DNA from: Saccharum officinarum
Taxonomy: Eukaryota > Streptophyta > Magnoliopsida > Poales > Poaceae
Length of the DNA: 64,000 nucleotides
Assembly: GCA_020631735.1 (NCBI GenBank)
Contig: CM036167.1
Span: 2,608,988-2,672,987 of the forward strand
Reading direction: 5' to 3'
The translations under genes and the position numbers were made by a program. Shown here one piece after another: positions 37,681 to 50,059 of the stretch (position 1 is the stretch's first letter; the number at the start of each line of letters is the position of its first letter). The notes below the pieces were generated by a model, which saw only the letters and a program-made list of their open reading frames with translations, was not told where the DNA came from and ran no database searches.

Positions 37681-39288
37681 TCAAGCAGTGTACATGCGGG
37701 CCGGAAGCTTGGGCTCGACGACGGCCTGGAGCGGGAACTTGCGCGGCGTGGATAGGCCGAAGACTTCCTCCATGCTCAGCTCCTCCTCCGTCATGCCGTC
37801 CGGGAGCCTCCACGCAAACCCGTGCAGCAGGTTGACTAGGGTCACCTGGATCACCTTCAGCCCGAGGCTGTAACCGGGGCACATCCGCCGGCCGGAACCG
37901 AATGGGAGCAGCTCGAAGTCCTGGCCCTTGACGTCGATCTTGCTCCCGACGAACCGCTCCGGCCGGAACTCCTCGGGCGCGTCCCACAGCGCGGGGTCGC
38001 GGCTGATGGTCCACGCGTTGATGAGCACTCGCGTGCCCGCGGGGATGTCGTATCCGCCCACGGACGTGTCCTCGCGAGACAAGCGCGGCGACAGCAGGGG
38101 GACGACCATATGCAAGCGCATGGTCTCCTTGACGATGGCGTCCATGTATGGGAGGTGCGGGATGTCGTCCTCCGTGACCCAGCGGTCGCGGCCGATGACG
38201 CCGTCCAGCTCCTCGGTGGCCTTGGCGAAGACGTCGGGATTCTTCAAAAGCTCTGAGATGGCCCACTCGACGATTACCGCGGCGCTCTCTGTGCCCCCGG
38301 CGACGAGATCCTGTGCCATCGAATCCAAGTATGAGCAACTTTTATTACGGATCAGCATTAGGATTTTTCGGGTACAGAGACAATAAACCTGAGTGAAGGC
38401 TTTAACGCTGTCTCGAGTGAGCTTGACGTCGAGGCTGGGATCGTCGGCGAGCTGAAGCAGCCTGTCGACCATGTCCTGCGGCACGAAGGCGTCTCCCTCG
38501 CGCAGACGCCGCTCGTTGTGCTCCTCCACCACGTTCTCCATGAATTGGTTGAACATCCTGCCCACCCTCTTCATCCTCCTGACGTACCCCTGCAGGTCCA
38601 GCCAGGACAGCCAGGGGATCCAGTCCCCGATGTTGAGCACGCCGTTGAGCAAGAACAGCTCGTCAAGCATCCACCTGAACTCCTTCCACGTCGTCACGGA
38701 GCCCCCGCCACTGGCGACCACCTCCTTGTCCACGCACTTCCTGCCCAGAACCATGCGGGTGATGATGTTCAGGCTCATCGTGGACAGGCACTCCTTGAGC
38801 GGAACGACCTGCCCTGCCGTCCCGTGCAGGGTGCGCAGCAGCGCGTGCACCTCCTCCTGGCGAACGTGCTCGAAGGACTCTAGCCGCCTCGCGCTGAAGA
38901 GCTCGTCGGCGCAGATCTTGCGCGCCTGCCGCCAGTAGGCGCCGTAGGGGCTCCAGGCGATGTTGGAGTAGTTGTAGGTGGTGTACTTGCCCGCCGCCAT
39001 CTTGGGCCGGTCGATGAACACCGAGTCGTGGGTCTTGAGGAAGAATTTGGCCATGTCGACGGACGACGCGATGACAACGGGGAAGGAGCCGAACTGCACG
39101 CGCATCAGCGGGCCGTGGCGCTTGGACAGCGCGTCGAGGGAGCGGTGCGGGAGCGCGCCGATGATCGGCCACGGCTTGGGGCCCGGCAGGCTGTTGCACG
39201 GCCGCCGCCTGCGTGCGTGGACAGCTCCGAGGTACACGACGGTGGTGAACACCACGGCGAAAACGGACGCCCATGCTGATAGCTCCAT
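37681..39288 (-). CDS. cytochrome P450 gene 2, CYP92-like
   Basis: The start is ATG at 39288 (MELSAW...); exon 1 is 39288-38389, the intron 38388-38311 and exon 2 38310-37681, giving 509 aa. The 78-bp GT-AG intron is in frame and stop-free, so the unspliced frame also stays open (535 aa). Family features: N-terminal anchor (about 1-25), LPGPKPWP hinge (34-41), C-helix W119xxxR123, I-helix AGGTES (304-309), ExxR E362-R365, PERF 417-420, and heme loop FGSGRRMCPG with Cys444. The phase-0 intron matches P450 pseudogene 1. Compared with that copy, six residues (NLNLIG-like) are missing after the WPIIG hinge. It is most like grass CYP92 P450s annotated as trimethyltridecatetraene (TMTT) synthase-like, ER-bound oxidases of terpene alcohols. 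Substrate is inferred from family only. No stop or frameshift; the only gene here that looks functional. Confidence 0.9.
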   Translation of the reverse strand: MELSAWASVFAVVFTTVVYLGAVHARRRRPCNSLPGPKPWPIIGALPHRSLDALSKRHGPLMRVQFGSFPVVIASSVDMAKFFLKTHDSVFIDRPKMAAGKYTTYNYSNIAWSPYGAYWRQARKICADELFSARRLESFEHVRQEEVHALLRTLHGTAGQVVPLKECLSTMSLNIITRMVLGRKCVDKEVVASGGGSVTTWKEFRWMLDELFLLNGVLNIGDWIPWLSWLDLQGYVRRMKRVGRMFNQFMENVVEEHNERRLREGDAFVPQDMVDRLLQLADDPSLDVKLTRDSVKAFTQVYCLCTRKILMLIRNKSCSYLDSMAQDLVAGGTESAAVIVEWAISELLKNPDVFAKATEELDGVIGRDRWVTEDDIPHLPYMDAIVKETMRLHMVVPLLSPRLSREDTSVGGYDIPAGTRVLINAWTISRDPALWDAPEEFRPERFVGSKIDVKGQDFELLPFGSGRRMCPGYSLGLKVIQVTLVNLLHGFAWRLPDGMTEEELSMEEVFGLSTPRKFPLQAVVEPKLPARMYTA

Positions 39289-39685
39289 GTGGAGACTGGA
39301 GAGGATGTTGTGACGGCGTGAGGTGATAACTTCAGGACCGTGCGTTCATAGAAGAGACCACCGTACTTATTGGCATTAGATTGTGGGGAGGGGGACAGCT
39401 GCAATGGAGAGGAAAATGGGGATGACTTTGTTGGAGTTTAGAATGCCACTATGCCAGCTGCCAGGTGCTTGACGACTTCAGCTTATACACGAATATTTGA
39501 CGATAACGCAGAGTTGACTCGATTTTCTTACACGAAGGTAGCTATTCCATATCAATAATAAAGTTCATGTACATTGAATTCAGTGTTAATATCTTCTTGT
39601 TGGATTAGGTGTCGAAGATTATCTAAGGTAACACTGGTACTTCGCACCTTTCTCATTGGACAGAGGCAGCCCAAAGTCACCTAGG
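39289..39685 (-). promoter_or_regulatory. upstream region of P450 gene 2
   Basis: No clear TATA box is seen within 100 nt of the ATG. The part at 39430-39690 is homologous to the reverse complement of 8853-9330 in the left contig, without the Tourist-like MITE found there. Element B sits about 400 bp upstream of the start codon and could separate the gene from distal regulatory sequence. Confidence 0.5.
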
Positions 39686-39690
39686 CTGCC

Positions 39691-40396
39691 TGTTGGGAAA
39701 TTAACTTCGTCCAAAAAAAACTCAAGCCCAAACTTGGGAGTATGAAAGATATAAAAATATTCTAATGAAATACACTTGCAGGAAAAAATACAGCGAAGAA
39801 TATATTTCGACTTCGTCGCCAAGAATTCAACTTCGCCTATCGACTTCGTCGCCAAGAATTCAACTTCGCCTATCGACTTCGTCGCTAAGGATTTAACTTC
39901 GCCTATCGACTTCGTCGCCAAGAATTCAACTTCGCATATCGACTTCGTCGCCAAGAATTCAACTTCGCCTATCGACTTCGTCGTCAAGAAATTCAACTTC
40001 GCCTGTTGACTTCGTCGTCAGAAATTCAACTTCGCCTGTCGACTTCGTCGTCAGGAAATCAACTTCGCTGGACAGAGAAGTAGACAAGAAGCATGAGATA
40101 ATCTGAAGAAAACAAATTCATTGAAGGAAAAAGAAGATTGAACGCGAAAAAGAAGACTGAATTAGGAGAAAATGACCACTTCGCCCTTACGTAAATGAAG
40201 GGTTGTAAATATTTAGGTCAGGGGTAAAAAAGTCATTTTATGTAAAATACGAAGACTATGGCCCTATAAATACCCCCTCTGACATGTATGGTACGATCAG
40301 ATAATAAATGCAACTTTGTACGCAATTTTGTCTTGGATGCAATTTTTCTGATGATTGTGTGAATTGTGTCATCCGACCTGAACTTTTCACCCAACA
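39691..40396 (+). mobile_element. element B 5' LTR
   Basis: 706 bp, ends TGTTGGG...CCCAACA. The array of 33-bp units lies at about 39806-40075. The segment CCCTATAAATACCCCC at about 40261 is the likely LTR promoter TATA box. It is followed by a primer-binding site, which fixes it as the 5' LTR. Confidence 0.95.
39806..40075. repeat. 33-bp tandem array in 5' LTR
   Basis: Eight units of CGACTTCGTCGCCAAGAA plus TTCAACTTCGCCTAT, with scattered substitutions. The inverse of the array at 9913-10176. Confidence 0.9.
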
Positions 40397-40398
40397 TC

Positions 40399-40415
40399 TG
40401 GCGCCCACCGTTTGT
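40399..40415 (+). other. primer-binding site of element B
   Basis: TGGCGCCCACCGTTTG begins 3 nt after the LTR. A TGGCGCC start is typical for tRNA-primed grass Gypsy elements. I do not assign the tRNA. Confidence 0.75.
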
Positions 40416-40453
40416 GCGTGCATCTAAAGATCTTCACGACCACAAGAAATAAA

Positions 40454-41690
40454 ATGACAAGACCAAACAAGAAGACCGTCAATGAAGAAACCGAAGACGA
40501 ACAACCACCCGAAGAAGACAGAGGTCTTACAAAAGAAGTCTCTCAAGGTGCAAACTCTTCAAGAACGGGCAAAGCTGAAGAACAAAGACTCAAAGAACTT
40601 GAAGAACAAGTTTTACGAAGGCAAAAAGAACTTGAAGAATATCGCGCAAGAGCACGAGAAAAGACACTCAAACAAAGAATAGAAGAGGCCGAAGTTACCC
40701 TTCGCAATTTAAACGAGCAACCGCAAAATGCAAATCATGAAGTTATGAATCAAGAAGAATCACATCCAGCAACAAGAATCTCTCAAGAGAGAAATATTCA
40801 GAAATCATTCATATCAATTGATACAAGCTCCCCACTATCAACAAATTTGCAGCTAGCTCAATGGCCTATAGGGTACAAATTCAACATGATACCAACATTC
40901 GATGGTGAATCAGACCCAAGGCAATTCTTAATGAGTTTTGAAGCTGCAGTAATGGCAGGCGGTAGGGATGAAACCACACTTGCAAAGTCACTTGTCATGG
41001 CAGTAAAAGGTCCAGCACAACAATGGTATTCATCACTAAAAGCAAGATCCATACATTCATGGGAACAATTAAAGACAAATATACTTGTTGACTTCCAAGG
41101 ATTTCAACCAACTAGTCTTACAGACATGGATTTATTCAACTGTAAACAACAGCCCAAAGAACCTCTAAGTCAATATTATAAGAGATTCATTCAAATCAAA
41201 TCTAAAATCACAAATATCCCAGACGAAGTTGTCATAATTGCAGCAATCAAGGGACTTCGGGCAGGACAATGTGCAGCACACCTTACTCGAGAAAAAGCCA
41301 ACTTCACTGGCTCAGCTTTACGAAGAAATTCAAAAGTACTGCAAGTCCGATGAAGATTACAGAAAAAGAATTGAGAAAGAAAACAGCTTCAGAAATCAAA
41401 ACAAAAGCAGCAATTTTCATCCCCTAAAGCAAAACAACTATGAGCGAAGACACTTCACCCAAGTCAATCAAGTTGAAAACAACAATTCAACTACTGAAAC
41501 AATTTTTTAACCTCAAAATCAATACAACAGTCAGTACAACCAAAGGACATTCGAAAGAGGTGGCTTTAATTCAAGAGGAAGAGGAGGACGAGGAAGAGGA
41601 AGAACGCCCCTAAGACCGGAAGACATGTATTGCATCATTCATAGCAAAGGGGCTGGACACACATCAAAAATGTGTCCAAAGTAAAGAAAA
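40454..41690 (+). pseudogene. element B gag
   Basis: ATG at 40454 opens a frame with a Glu/Lys/Arg-rich coiled coil (about residues 40-90). The retrotransposon gag domain follows (WPIGYKFNMIPTFDGESDPR, WYSSLKARSIHSWEQL, PLSQYYKRF). After a 1-nt insertion in an A-run near 41292 the frame continues as SLAQLYEEIQKYC. An RGRGGRGRGR stretch and a zinc knuckle of form C-x2-H-x5-H-x4-C (YCIIHSKGAGHTSKMC) come before TAA at about 41683. A further TAA is at 41508. It would form the capsid-like particle; it is not intact. Confidence 0.88.
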
Positions 41691-42068
41691 GCATCGAAGA
41701 AATACAAGAATAAAACAAAATCACAAGTCAATCAAAAGCTGTCAATCATATGATTCAAGGCCAACAAAACTCTTATTACCCAATTCAGTTCGGACACTCC
41801 CAAGCAATGATCCTAGGCCCATCATCATATAGCTATGGACCAGTAGCAATATACGACCCAAATCAATGGAGGCAAAATCAACAACAAACAAATTTTTAAA
41901 TACATCCCGAATCCTCTGTGGCAAATAGCAATCCACAAGGGAACAACAAACAAGATAACTCTCTATCAACTTCAATGGCAAGCAAAGGAAGAATCATGAC
42001 AATCATTAGAGGAAACAGTATTGATCATGAAAACAAAAATCAAAAGAAGAATTACTTTTGAAGAGTAA

Positions 42069-45000
42069 ACTCTATCTCAACAGAAGGCCCATATAAAAAG
42101 ACAAGATGGTCTCATCTACCAATCACATTCTCAGAAAAAAGATTTGCAACTGAAAGACTATCCACACATGGATGCAATGGTATTTGAAGCAAATATTGAT
42201 GGATGGGCTGTCTCAAAAATTTTATTTGATGGTGGAAGTTCTGCAGACATTATATTCACAGCAACAATTGATGCCATGAAAATTGATCGCAAACTTTTAG
42301 GAAGAGCTGAGCACCCACTCTACGGCTTCGGTGGGAAGCTAATTCAATTAATAGGAAGAATAGTTCTTTCTGTATCATTTAGAACAGTAAACAATACAAG
42401 AACAGAGCAAATTGCATTTGATATGGTGGACATCCATTATCCCTATAACACACTTTTTGGAAGGGGAACTCTGAATGCATTTGAAGCAATAATAAGCTAC
42501 TCTTACTTATGTATGAAGATGCCTGCAATAAATGGAGTTATCACAGTCTATGGAGATCAAACCGAAGCAAGAAACATTGAAAAAGAATACACTCCTGGTC
42601 GGAAAAATGTTCATATAATCAAAGAAGAAGAGAAAGAAGAAACAGAAAATGCGAAGCCACAAAAAAAGCTCAAGCAGTCGAAGAAACAAAGAAAGTACCC
42701 CTTGACTCATTAGTCCCAGATAAACAAGTAATCATAGGGACAAGACTTTCTCAAGAAGAAGAAAACAGACTCATAGAATTTCTTCAAAGTAACAAAGATG
42801 TCTTTGCATGGACATCCAATGATTTAGGAGGAGTCAGTAGAGATATAATTGAGCACAAACTCGACATCAATCAAAATTGCAGACCCAAAAAGCAGAAACT
42901 GAGAAAATTAGCTGAAGACAGAATACAAGCTGCAAAAGCCGAAGTCCAAAGGTTGCTAGATGCTAAAGTTATAAGAGAAGTCCAATTCACAACTTGGCTA
43001 GCAAATATCGTCATGGTCAAGAAAAAAAACAGAAAATAGCGAATGTGTATCGATTTTACAGATCTCAACAAAGCATGCCCAAAAGATAATTTCCCACTAC
43101 CAAGAATCGACACACTAGTTGATCAAGCAGCTGGAAGTGAAATGCTAAGTTTCCTAGATTGTTTCTCAGGATATCATCAAATCTGGATGAGAAAAGAAGA
43201 TGAAGAATTTACAAGTTTCATCACACCATTTGGAACATACTGCTTTGTAAGAATGGTAGAGGGGCTTCGTAATGTAGGCACAACATTTGTCAGGATGACT
43301 TCAACAGTGCTCAAAAGTCAGATTGGTAAAAACTTGCTAGCTTATGTCGACGACATAGTTGTCAAGAGCAAGAAAAGACAAGATCATATTCAAGACCTTC
43401 AAGAAACATTCTCAAATCTGAGAAAAGGAAATTTGAAACTAAATCCTGAAAAATGTACCTTCAGAGTACAGAAAGGAAAAATTCTAGGCTGCATTGTATC
43501 AGCAAAAGGGATAGATCCAAACCCAGACAAAGTTCAAGCAATTTTGAACATGAGAATTCCTAAAAATATAAAAGATGTTCAAAAACTGTCTGGAAGACTT
43601 GCAGCTTTAAACAGATTCATCTCAAAATTAGCAGAACGAAGCTTACCAATATTTTAGGCACTCAAAGGATCCAAAAGAGACTTCGTATGGGGACCTTCGC
43701 AACAACATGCATTTGAAGAGATAAAAAATATCTACTACAGCCAAACACATTGATTTCACCAACACTATTTGCTATTATATGTCTCAGTCACAGAAACAAC
43801 AGTAAGTGCAGTACTAGTCTAAGAAGAAGAAACAAATCATTCAAAATATCAAGTACCAGTCTACTATGTTTTATAAGCATTATCTGGATCAAAAGTATAC
43901 TACTCTGAGATTGAGAAAATCGCATACACAATTTTAACAGCATCAAGAAAGTTGAAGCACTACTTTCAGGCCCACAAAATCAGAGTTCTCACAAATTACC
44001 TTCTAAAATAAGTATTACAAAGTTATAGAACAACAGGAAGACTGGGAAAATGGGCAGTAGAATTATCTCAATATTTTATAGAATTTGAAAAAAGAACATT
44101 AATAAAATCCCAAGTCCTAGCAGACTTCATAGCAGATTGGACACCCTCCCAAAGTTTAAGAAAAGACAAGAAGCAACCAGAATGGACAATATATTGCGAT
44201 AGCGCATGGGGCTTCGCAGGGGCTGGAGCAGCTACAATAATCATCTCACCTTCAGGCATAAAGATGAAATATGCTGCAAGACTAGAATTTCAGTGTACAA
44301 ACAACATAGCAGAATACGAAACCATTTTACTGGGACTTCGCAAAGCAAAAGCAACGGGAATCCAAAGATTGGTAATCAAAACAGATTCGTAAATTGTAGC
44401 AGGATACATTGAAAAAGACTACAAAACAAGAGATCCAGAATTAGCAAAATACTTGTAATGTCTCAGAGATCAAGAGAAACATTTTGAAGGTTTCACAGTC
44501 AAAAACATCTCAAGAAATGACAATTCAGATGCATACGAACTAGCAAAAGCTACATCACAAAATTCAAGTCTTCCTCAAGATGTTTTCTGTCAAATCTTAA
44601 AACAAGCATCCGTCAAAGCAGTGCAAGCTACACCCAGAAAAGTCCATATAATACAAAGTGAAGACTGGAGAGCCCCAATTATGGCTTACCTTCGTGGGCA
44701 CTATGAGCCTGAAAATGAAGTCAACAACATAAGAATAAAGCAAAGAACAAGAAATTACAAGATCATCAACAATCAGCTATACAAACAAGGAATATGTGCA
44801 CCATTACTCAAATGTATATCAGTAGAAGAGGGAAAAAAGCTACTATCACAAATACACGAAGGAATTTGTGGCACACATCCTGGAGCAAGAACAATGGCAG
44901 GAAAAGCATTCCGTCACGTATTTTATTAGCCATCAGACTAAAATGACAGCAAAGAAATTGTCAAATCTTGCCATAATTGCCAAATGTCTGCAAGCAAAGT

Positions 45001-45621
45001 AAAGGCTCCAGCAACAAATCTATAAATAATAGAACCAACTTGGCCATTGGCGAGATGGGGAATTGACATCATTGGAAAGCTACCTACAGCACAAGAAAAC
45101 CTTCAATATGCAGTAGTGGCAGTGGAATATTTCACTAAGTGGATCGAAGCTAAACCAGTGACAAACATGTCATCTTTCACAATGAAAAAATTTCTTTGGC
45201 AAAACATCATTTGTCGTTTTGGAGTTCCAAGGCACATAACAGTAGATAATGGAACTCAATTTGACAGCCAAAATTTCAGAGAGTATTGTGAAAGTCTGGG
45301 AATTCAATTATGTTTCGCATCAGTAAAACACCCACAGTCAAACGGTGCAGCCGAACGAGCAAATGAAATTATATGTATAGGAATATCAAAATGCCTCGTG
45401 GGGCTACCAAAAGACAAATGGGTGGATGAGTTTCCTAAAGTTGTTTGGGTACATAACACCACAGTTTCAAGATCAACAAACTTCTCCCCTTTCAAATTAC
45501 TTTATGGAGAAGAAGCGATGACGCCTGAAGAGATACAATTTCAAGGACCAAGAACAAATATTGAAATAATAGATAAAGACCAACAAATGACAAGCAAAGA
45601 TTTACTAGAGGAAGAAAGAAT
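42069..45621 (+). pseudogene. element B protease-RT-RNase H-aRNase H-integrase (5' part)
   Basis: The aspartic protease carries ILFDGGSSADI and NTLFGRGTLN. Reverse transcriptase shows RMCIDFTDLNKACPKD and the YVDD active site at 43343-43354. The Gypsy RNase H region is poorly kept. The second, archaeal-type RNase H carries YCDSAW, NNIAEYE and IKTDS. Integrase shows H-x6-H plus CHNC, then WGIDIIG, TVDNGTQF and NGAAERAN for the catalytic D, D, E. Stops interrupt it at many places (for example 43037, 43657, 43820, 43875, 44009, 44390, 44457, 44927, 45023). Most fit a Gln codon turned to TAA/TAG or Trp to TAG. Element C enters after 45621; the integrase end resumes at 58032. Confidence 0.9.
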
Positions 45622-45626
45622 GAAGG
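45622..45626. other. target site duplication of element C, left copy
   Basis: GAAGG directly before TGTTGACACC. The same five bases follow the 3' LTR at 58027-58031. Confidence 0.95.
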
Positions 45627-46412
45627 TGTTGACACCATTTTTGGCACGTGTCAAAATGATCAGAGTAGGCTAATTGGTAGAAGGAAAGTTATTGTATTAC
45701 GCTGGTAGAAGGGTGCCGATGAAGATCAACTTGTAAGGATTGTTGCCGATGAATGGTGGTAACTGATGAAAAGGTTGTCGTTTAACTTAGACTCAGAGAC
45801 GTTGCTGACAAGATCAGAGATGTTATTGCCAATACTAATGAAGGAAGATCTGAAGACTACTGCCGATGAAGCTTGTGATGACGGAAAGCATGCCGATGGA
45901 GAGGAGACCGATGGAAATTTCATCGTAATTAAGGCGTACAAGACAGTAGATAGGTGTTATTTTCCTTTTCTATATTTGTTAGAGTATGATTCATGTAAGA
46001 GTCATATTTTTCCTTAGATATGGACTCGGTGTCCTAGTCGTGTCTGGTTATGTTTCTTCAGATCAGGGTATAAATATAGACTGAGGGACAATATAAAATA
46101 TATTAATCAAATATCAAACCAATTTTACTCCTATTTGTATCTACTTATTTCTCGGTGACTTCGTCAATTTGCATATTTTTTTACGAGTTCTCATCGATTC
46201 GACGAGCTGCATCGCTTCAGTGCGGCCTTCGATGATCCTCGAGTTTCGTGTGAGTACCTCTTGGCCGTGGCTTCCGGGTGTATCGCTGTTGTCAGGACCA
46301 AAGTACTCGAGTTATTATCCTTGTCGATTAACAGGTCAAATCGACTGGCACGCCTTGGATATCAGATTGGGTATTAGCCCTTTGTGTTTGCAGATCCACT
46401 TTTGCGTCAACA
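45627..46412 (+). mobile_element. element C 5' LTR
   Basis: 786 bp, TGTTGACACC...GCGTCAACA. A TATA-like GGGTATAAATATAG lies at about 46066. It differs from the 3' LTR at roughly 44 positions by my hand count, mostly transitions, with short length differences in a T-run. Confidence 0.95.
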
Positions 46413-46418
46413 CATCTT

Positions 46419-46437
46419 TTGGCACGCTTGGTGGGAC
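46419..46437 (+). other. primer-binding site of element C
   Basis: TTGGCACGCTTGGTGGGAC lies 6 nt after the LTR. TTGGCACGC.xxGTGGGAC is a recurrent primer-binding site in grass Gypsy elements. The priming tRNA is not assigned here. Confidence 0.75.
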
Positions 46438-46445
46438 GAATCAAC

Positions 46446-49400
46446 ATGATCAATATGTTCATTCCTGAGATCGATTTGGGGAACGTCATCACGATATTGG
46501 AAGATCTTAAGGAAGATCAGAAGCAGGCTATGGAAAAGGCTATAGAGGATTACAGACAGCTTTACCTGAAATCATTCAGCTTAAACAGGAGCGGAGAAGT
46601 CATACAGAAGCAAGATCAGCCGTTGCCTCGGCAGGTTACCTTTGACTCTAATCCTGGTAAACTACAAGAGATGGTTAATTCTGCAGTAAATCATGCTTTG
46701 ATTAACCACTCCAATGTGCTGTCCAATACTGTTCACAATGTCATGGTTTGAACTTTTAAAGAGGGACAAGTGCCACCACATTACGTTGGGCCAGCTTATC
46801 ATCAACCAGAACCGACATCGGTCAATGCTCCATCGGCTCCCTCAGCCGTTGTGGTTACAGAAGTTACTTCTCCTCTAGCCTCGGCAGGTTTGCCTAATGT
46901 TCAATCTACACTGATAAGATCAGATCCAGTACTTTCAGGAGGACGAGTTCAGCTCAATACAGATCTATCGACAATTAGCTATGTCAGGGCCTATGTCTCA
47001 AAACAGCCAGATTCCTGCTAATTGGTGGGGATATGGTATGCCACCGGAGTTATCTGCCTTCAACTCTGGTTTACCTCAAGTGTTTGACGCAACAGGAAAA
47101 GCTCCTGTATCATCGACTGTTTCACCGATGAATCAGGTATCTCAATATGCCACATCAACTACTATGCAATCAACTTCAGGAGGTTTCCAGATGCCTTCGT
47201 TTCAAGCACCCAATACAAGTCCATCGGCAAGTCTACTGCCGATGTAGCAGAATGCCTCTGCTATGAGTCAACCTGGGATATAGTTCATGCCTCAAGCCGG
47301 TTATGCTAATTGTTATCCAACAATTTCAGCAAGTTACTAGCCATCGGCAAGCTTTGTACCGATGAGTTCTAATAATGGTTGGACAGGACAATTACCTATT
47401 CAGCATGCAGTTCAGCAGAATCAGCAAGTTACAGGAATTTAGCAAGGTCATATGCAAGCTGGTTTTCAGAATCAGGCATCGGCAGTTCAGCCGATGAATC
47501 ATTTCCAGCAGGATAGTAGGCCACAAGTGGTGACAAATATACCGATTGCTGAAGATCGTGTGCCACAAAGATACGTGGAGGGATATCAGTAGGCACCTCC
47601 CATAGAAATTCAGCCAGTTCGTCAGCAGGAGGCTGATAGTTTTTGGGCCGATAAGATAGCAGAAATCATGAGAGATCAATTTGGGATAAAAACCCAAAGT
47701 TAATACTTATTCTTATTGGACTCCATACCCTCCAGCATATGATTTAATTCCTCTCCCAAATCGGTACAAGGTACCAGATTTCACCAAATTTTTTAGACAA
47801 GATGATACATCAACGATGGAACATATCAATCGCTTTATTATTCAATGTGGAGAGACTGCTAGCAGAGATGAATTAAGAGTTCGATTATTTTCATCATCTT
47901 TGTCTGGATCAGCATTCACATGGTTCATATCATTGCCACCAAATTCTATTATTACTTGGGCTGATCTAGAAAACAATTTCATAAGTATTTCTTTGCTGGA
48001 ATCCATGAAAGGAAGCTTACCGATTTAGTAAAATTGAGGCAACGTAATGATGAATCGGTAGAAAGCTTTGTGCAGAGGCTACGAGATGTAAAGAATAAGT
48101 GCTACAACCTGGTGCTGGATGATCGGCAGCTTGCTGATCTGGCTTTTCAAGGGTTATTGCCACATCTCAAGGACATGTATGCTTTTTAAGAGTTTGAAAG
48201 CCTGAGTCATCTTGTACAAAGGATCTCTGATCAAGACACTAGGGTTTTTGAGCCTAAAAAGAATTAGAGCAAAAAAGTATCATTTGTTAATGAAGTAGAA
48301 GATTCTGATTCTGATGAAGAACCAGTTATCGGCTTAGCTGAGTGGGTTAAGAATAAAAGGCTGATATCTTGTCCTTTTGGTCAGAAAGAGCCAGAGAAAT
48401 TTACCTTTGACATCACCAAAGCTGACAAAATATTTGATCTTTTGCTTCAAGAGGGTCAAATTAAGTTGTCACCTAATCATGTGATTTCATCCGCAGAAGA
48501 ACTGAAGAAGATCCTGTACTGCAAATGGCATAATGCAACTTCACACAGTATAAATGAGTGCAAGGTGTTCAGACAGCAGTTGCAATCGGCTATCGAATCT
48601 GGGAGAATTAAGTTTGGCAACTCCAAGACCCAGAAGCCAATGAAAATTGATCAGCACCCTTTTCCAGCAAATATGTTGGATGTCAAGGGTAAGACCAAGG
48701 TATTGACATCAGAGGCTGCTGAGAAAAACACATCAGTGGATCCCCAGCATCAAATAACTACCGATGACACAAAAAGCAAGGGTCTGCTAGGAGAAAGTGG
48801 TAGTTCCAAAAAACCTCCTTAACCTAGCATTGTGATTACCCATCGAAGGCAACAGGAGAGTTGGCGTCAGCATAGGGACCGATATCAACAACAGCAAGAA
48901 GAAAGACGTCGGAAAGAGTGGTATCGACATAAAGATCATTGGAGGTGCCCGTTTTTCATCCATTGCTAGGAAGAAGGCATTAGATTGCCGACTGTTGAAA
49001 ATTGCCCTGAGTGCAATGTTACTATGGGGCTAATCAGTCAGAAAGGAGGTTTCAGCCTGGTAATCAGGGTTTATCTATCAATGAGCCAATCAGAGGCGGA
49101 TCATCAGTACATGATCGGCTAGGGGCAGACTTAGTGTACATGAAAGGCTTGGTAAGCGCGCTGGATATTTTCCAAGGAATCAAGAGGAGCTTGAAGAGAT
49201 GGCAAACGTAAGAGTTCCTGATGAAGAAATATTCTACAGAGATCCTAATATATGTCGTGTGGAATCAACCGGGACCTATTATCAGCCGATTTAGAAAACT
49301 AAGCTTCCTCGATGGTGCCCTGAGGGTCTGACAAAGACACAGAAAAGGAGGATGCAGCGTGAGCGACAGGAGGACCTATACCAAAAGGAAAGCTCTTCCA

Positions 49401-50059
49401 ATGAAAGATCCAGACATCAGCAGTGGCGGGTGAAACACAAAGATAAGGGCACATCGGCAGATGTTAATATGGTATTTATGTTACCGATGGAGTTTCTAGC
49501 ACTCTCTGATGATGAGGAAGAAGTTGTTCTCTCCGATCAAGTAGCTCAGCTGGCACTAGATCCAATGATGGTTGTTTTTAAGAAATCTACCGATGACGAG
49601 AGACAACATCTCAAAGCTTTATTTGTGAAAGGCAGAGTTGATGGACAGCCTGTATCTAAGATACTTATCGACGGAGGAGCTGCGATTAATATTATGCCCT
49701 ATGTAATGTATCAGAAACTTGGCAAAGGAGATCAAGACTTGACCAAAACTGATATGATGTTGAAAGACTTTGAAGGCAATGTATCACCAGCTAAAGGGGC
49801 AGTATGCGTTGAATTGACCATCGGCAGCAAAACTTTGCCGATGACGTTCTTTGTTATCAATGGTAAAGGTGCATACAATCTGCTTCTAGGAAGGGACTGG
49901 ATTCATGCCAATTCTTCTTATATCATTGCATCGGTAGAATCAGATACTTATGAGCGAACCAAATGCATATCAGGAGAAGTTTGGGAGAAAAAGTTCCTCA
50001 GAGTTGCTAATTATGAAATTTCACCGATCCAAGCAGTCGGTTCTGAGGAGGAATTTTAA
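46446..50059 (+). pseudogene. element C gag-protease
   Basis: It starts at ATG 46446 (INMFIPEIDLGN). A Gln/Pro/Ser-rich region with many TAG stops in Gln context runs to about 47700. The gag domain is at about 47760-48250 (KVPDFTKFF, FTWFISLPPNSI, SVESFVQRL), with a CKWHNATSHSINEC zinc knuckle at about 48520-48560. The protease at about 49600-49950 has KILIDGGAAINIMP and LLLGRDWIHA. At 50057 TAA overlaps the next frame by one nt (TAATG), consistent with a 1-nt deletion. It would supply particle and protease functions; it is not intact. Confidence 0.88.

Noticed and set aside
37681..39288. P450 gene 2 as a single 535-codon exon
   Set aside because: The extra 26 residues sit exactly at the conserved phase-0 intron position, have GT-AG borders, and are absent from the family; the spliced 509-aa form is far more likely.
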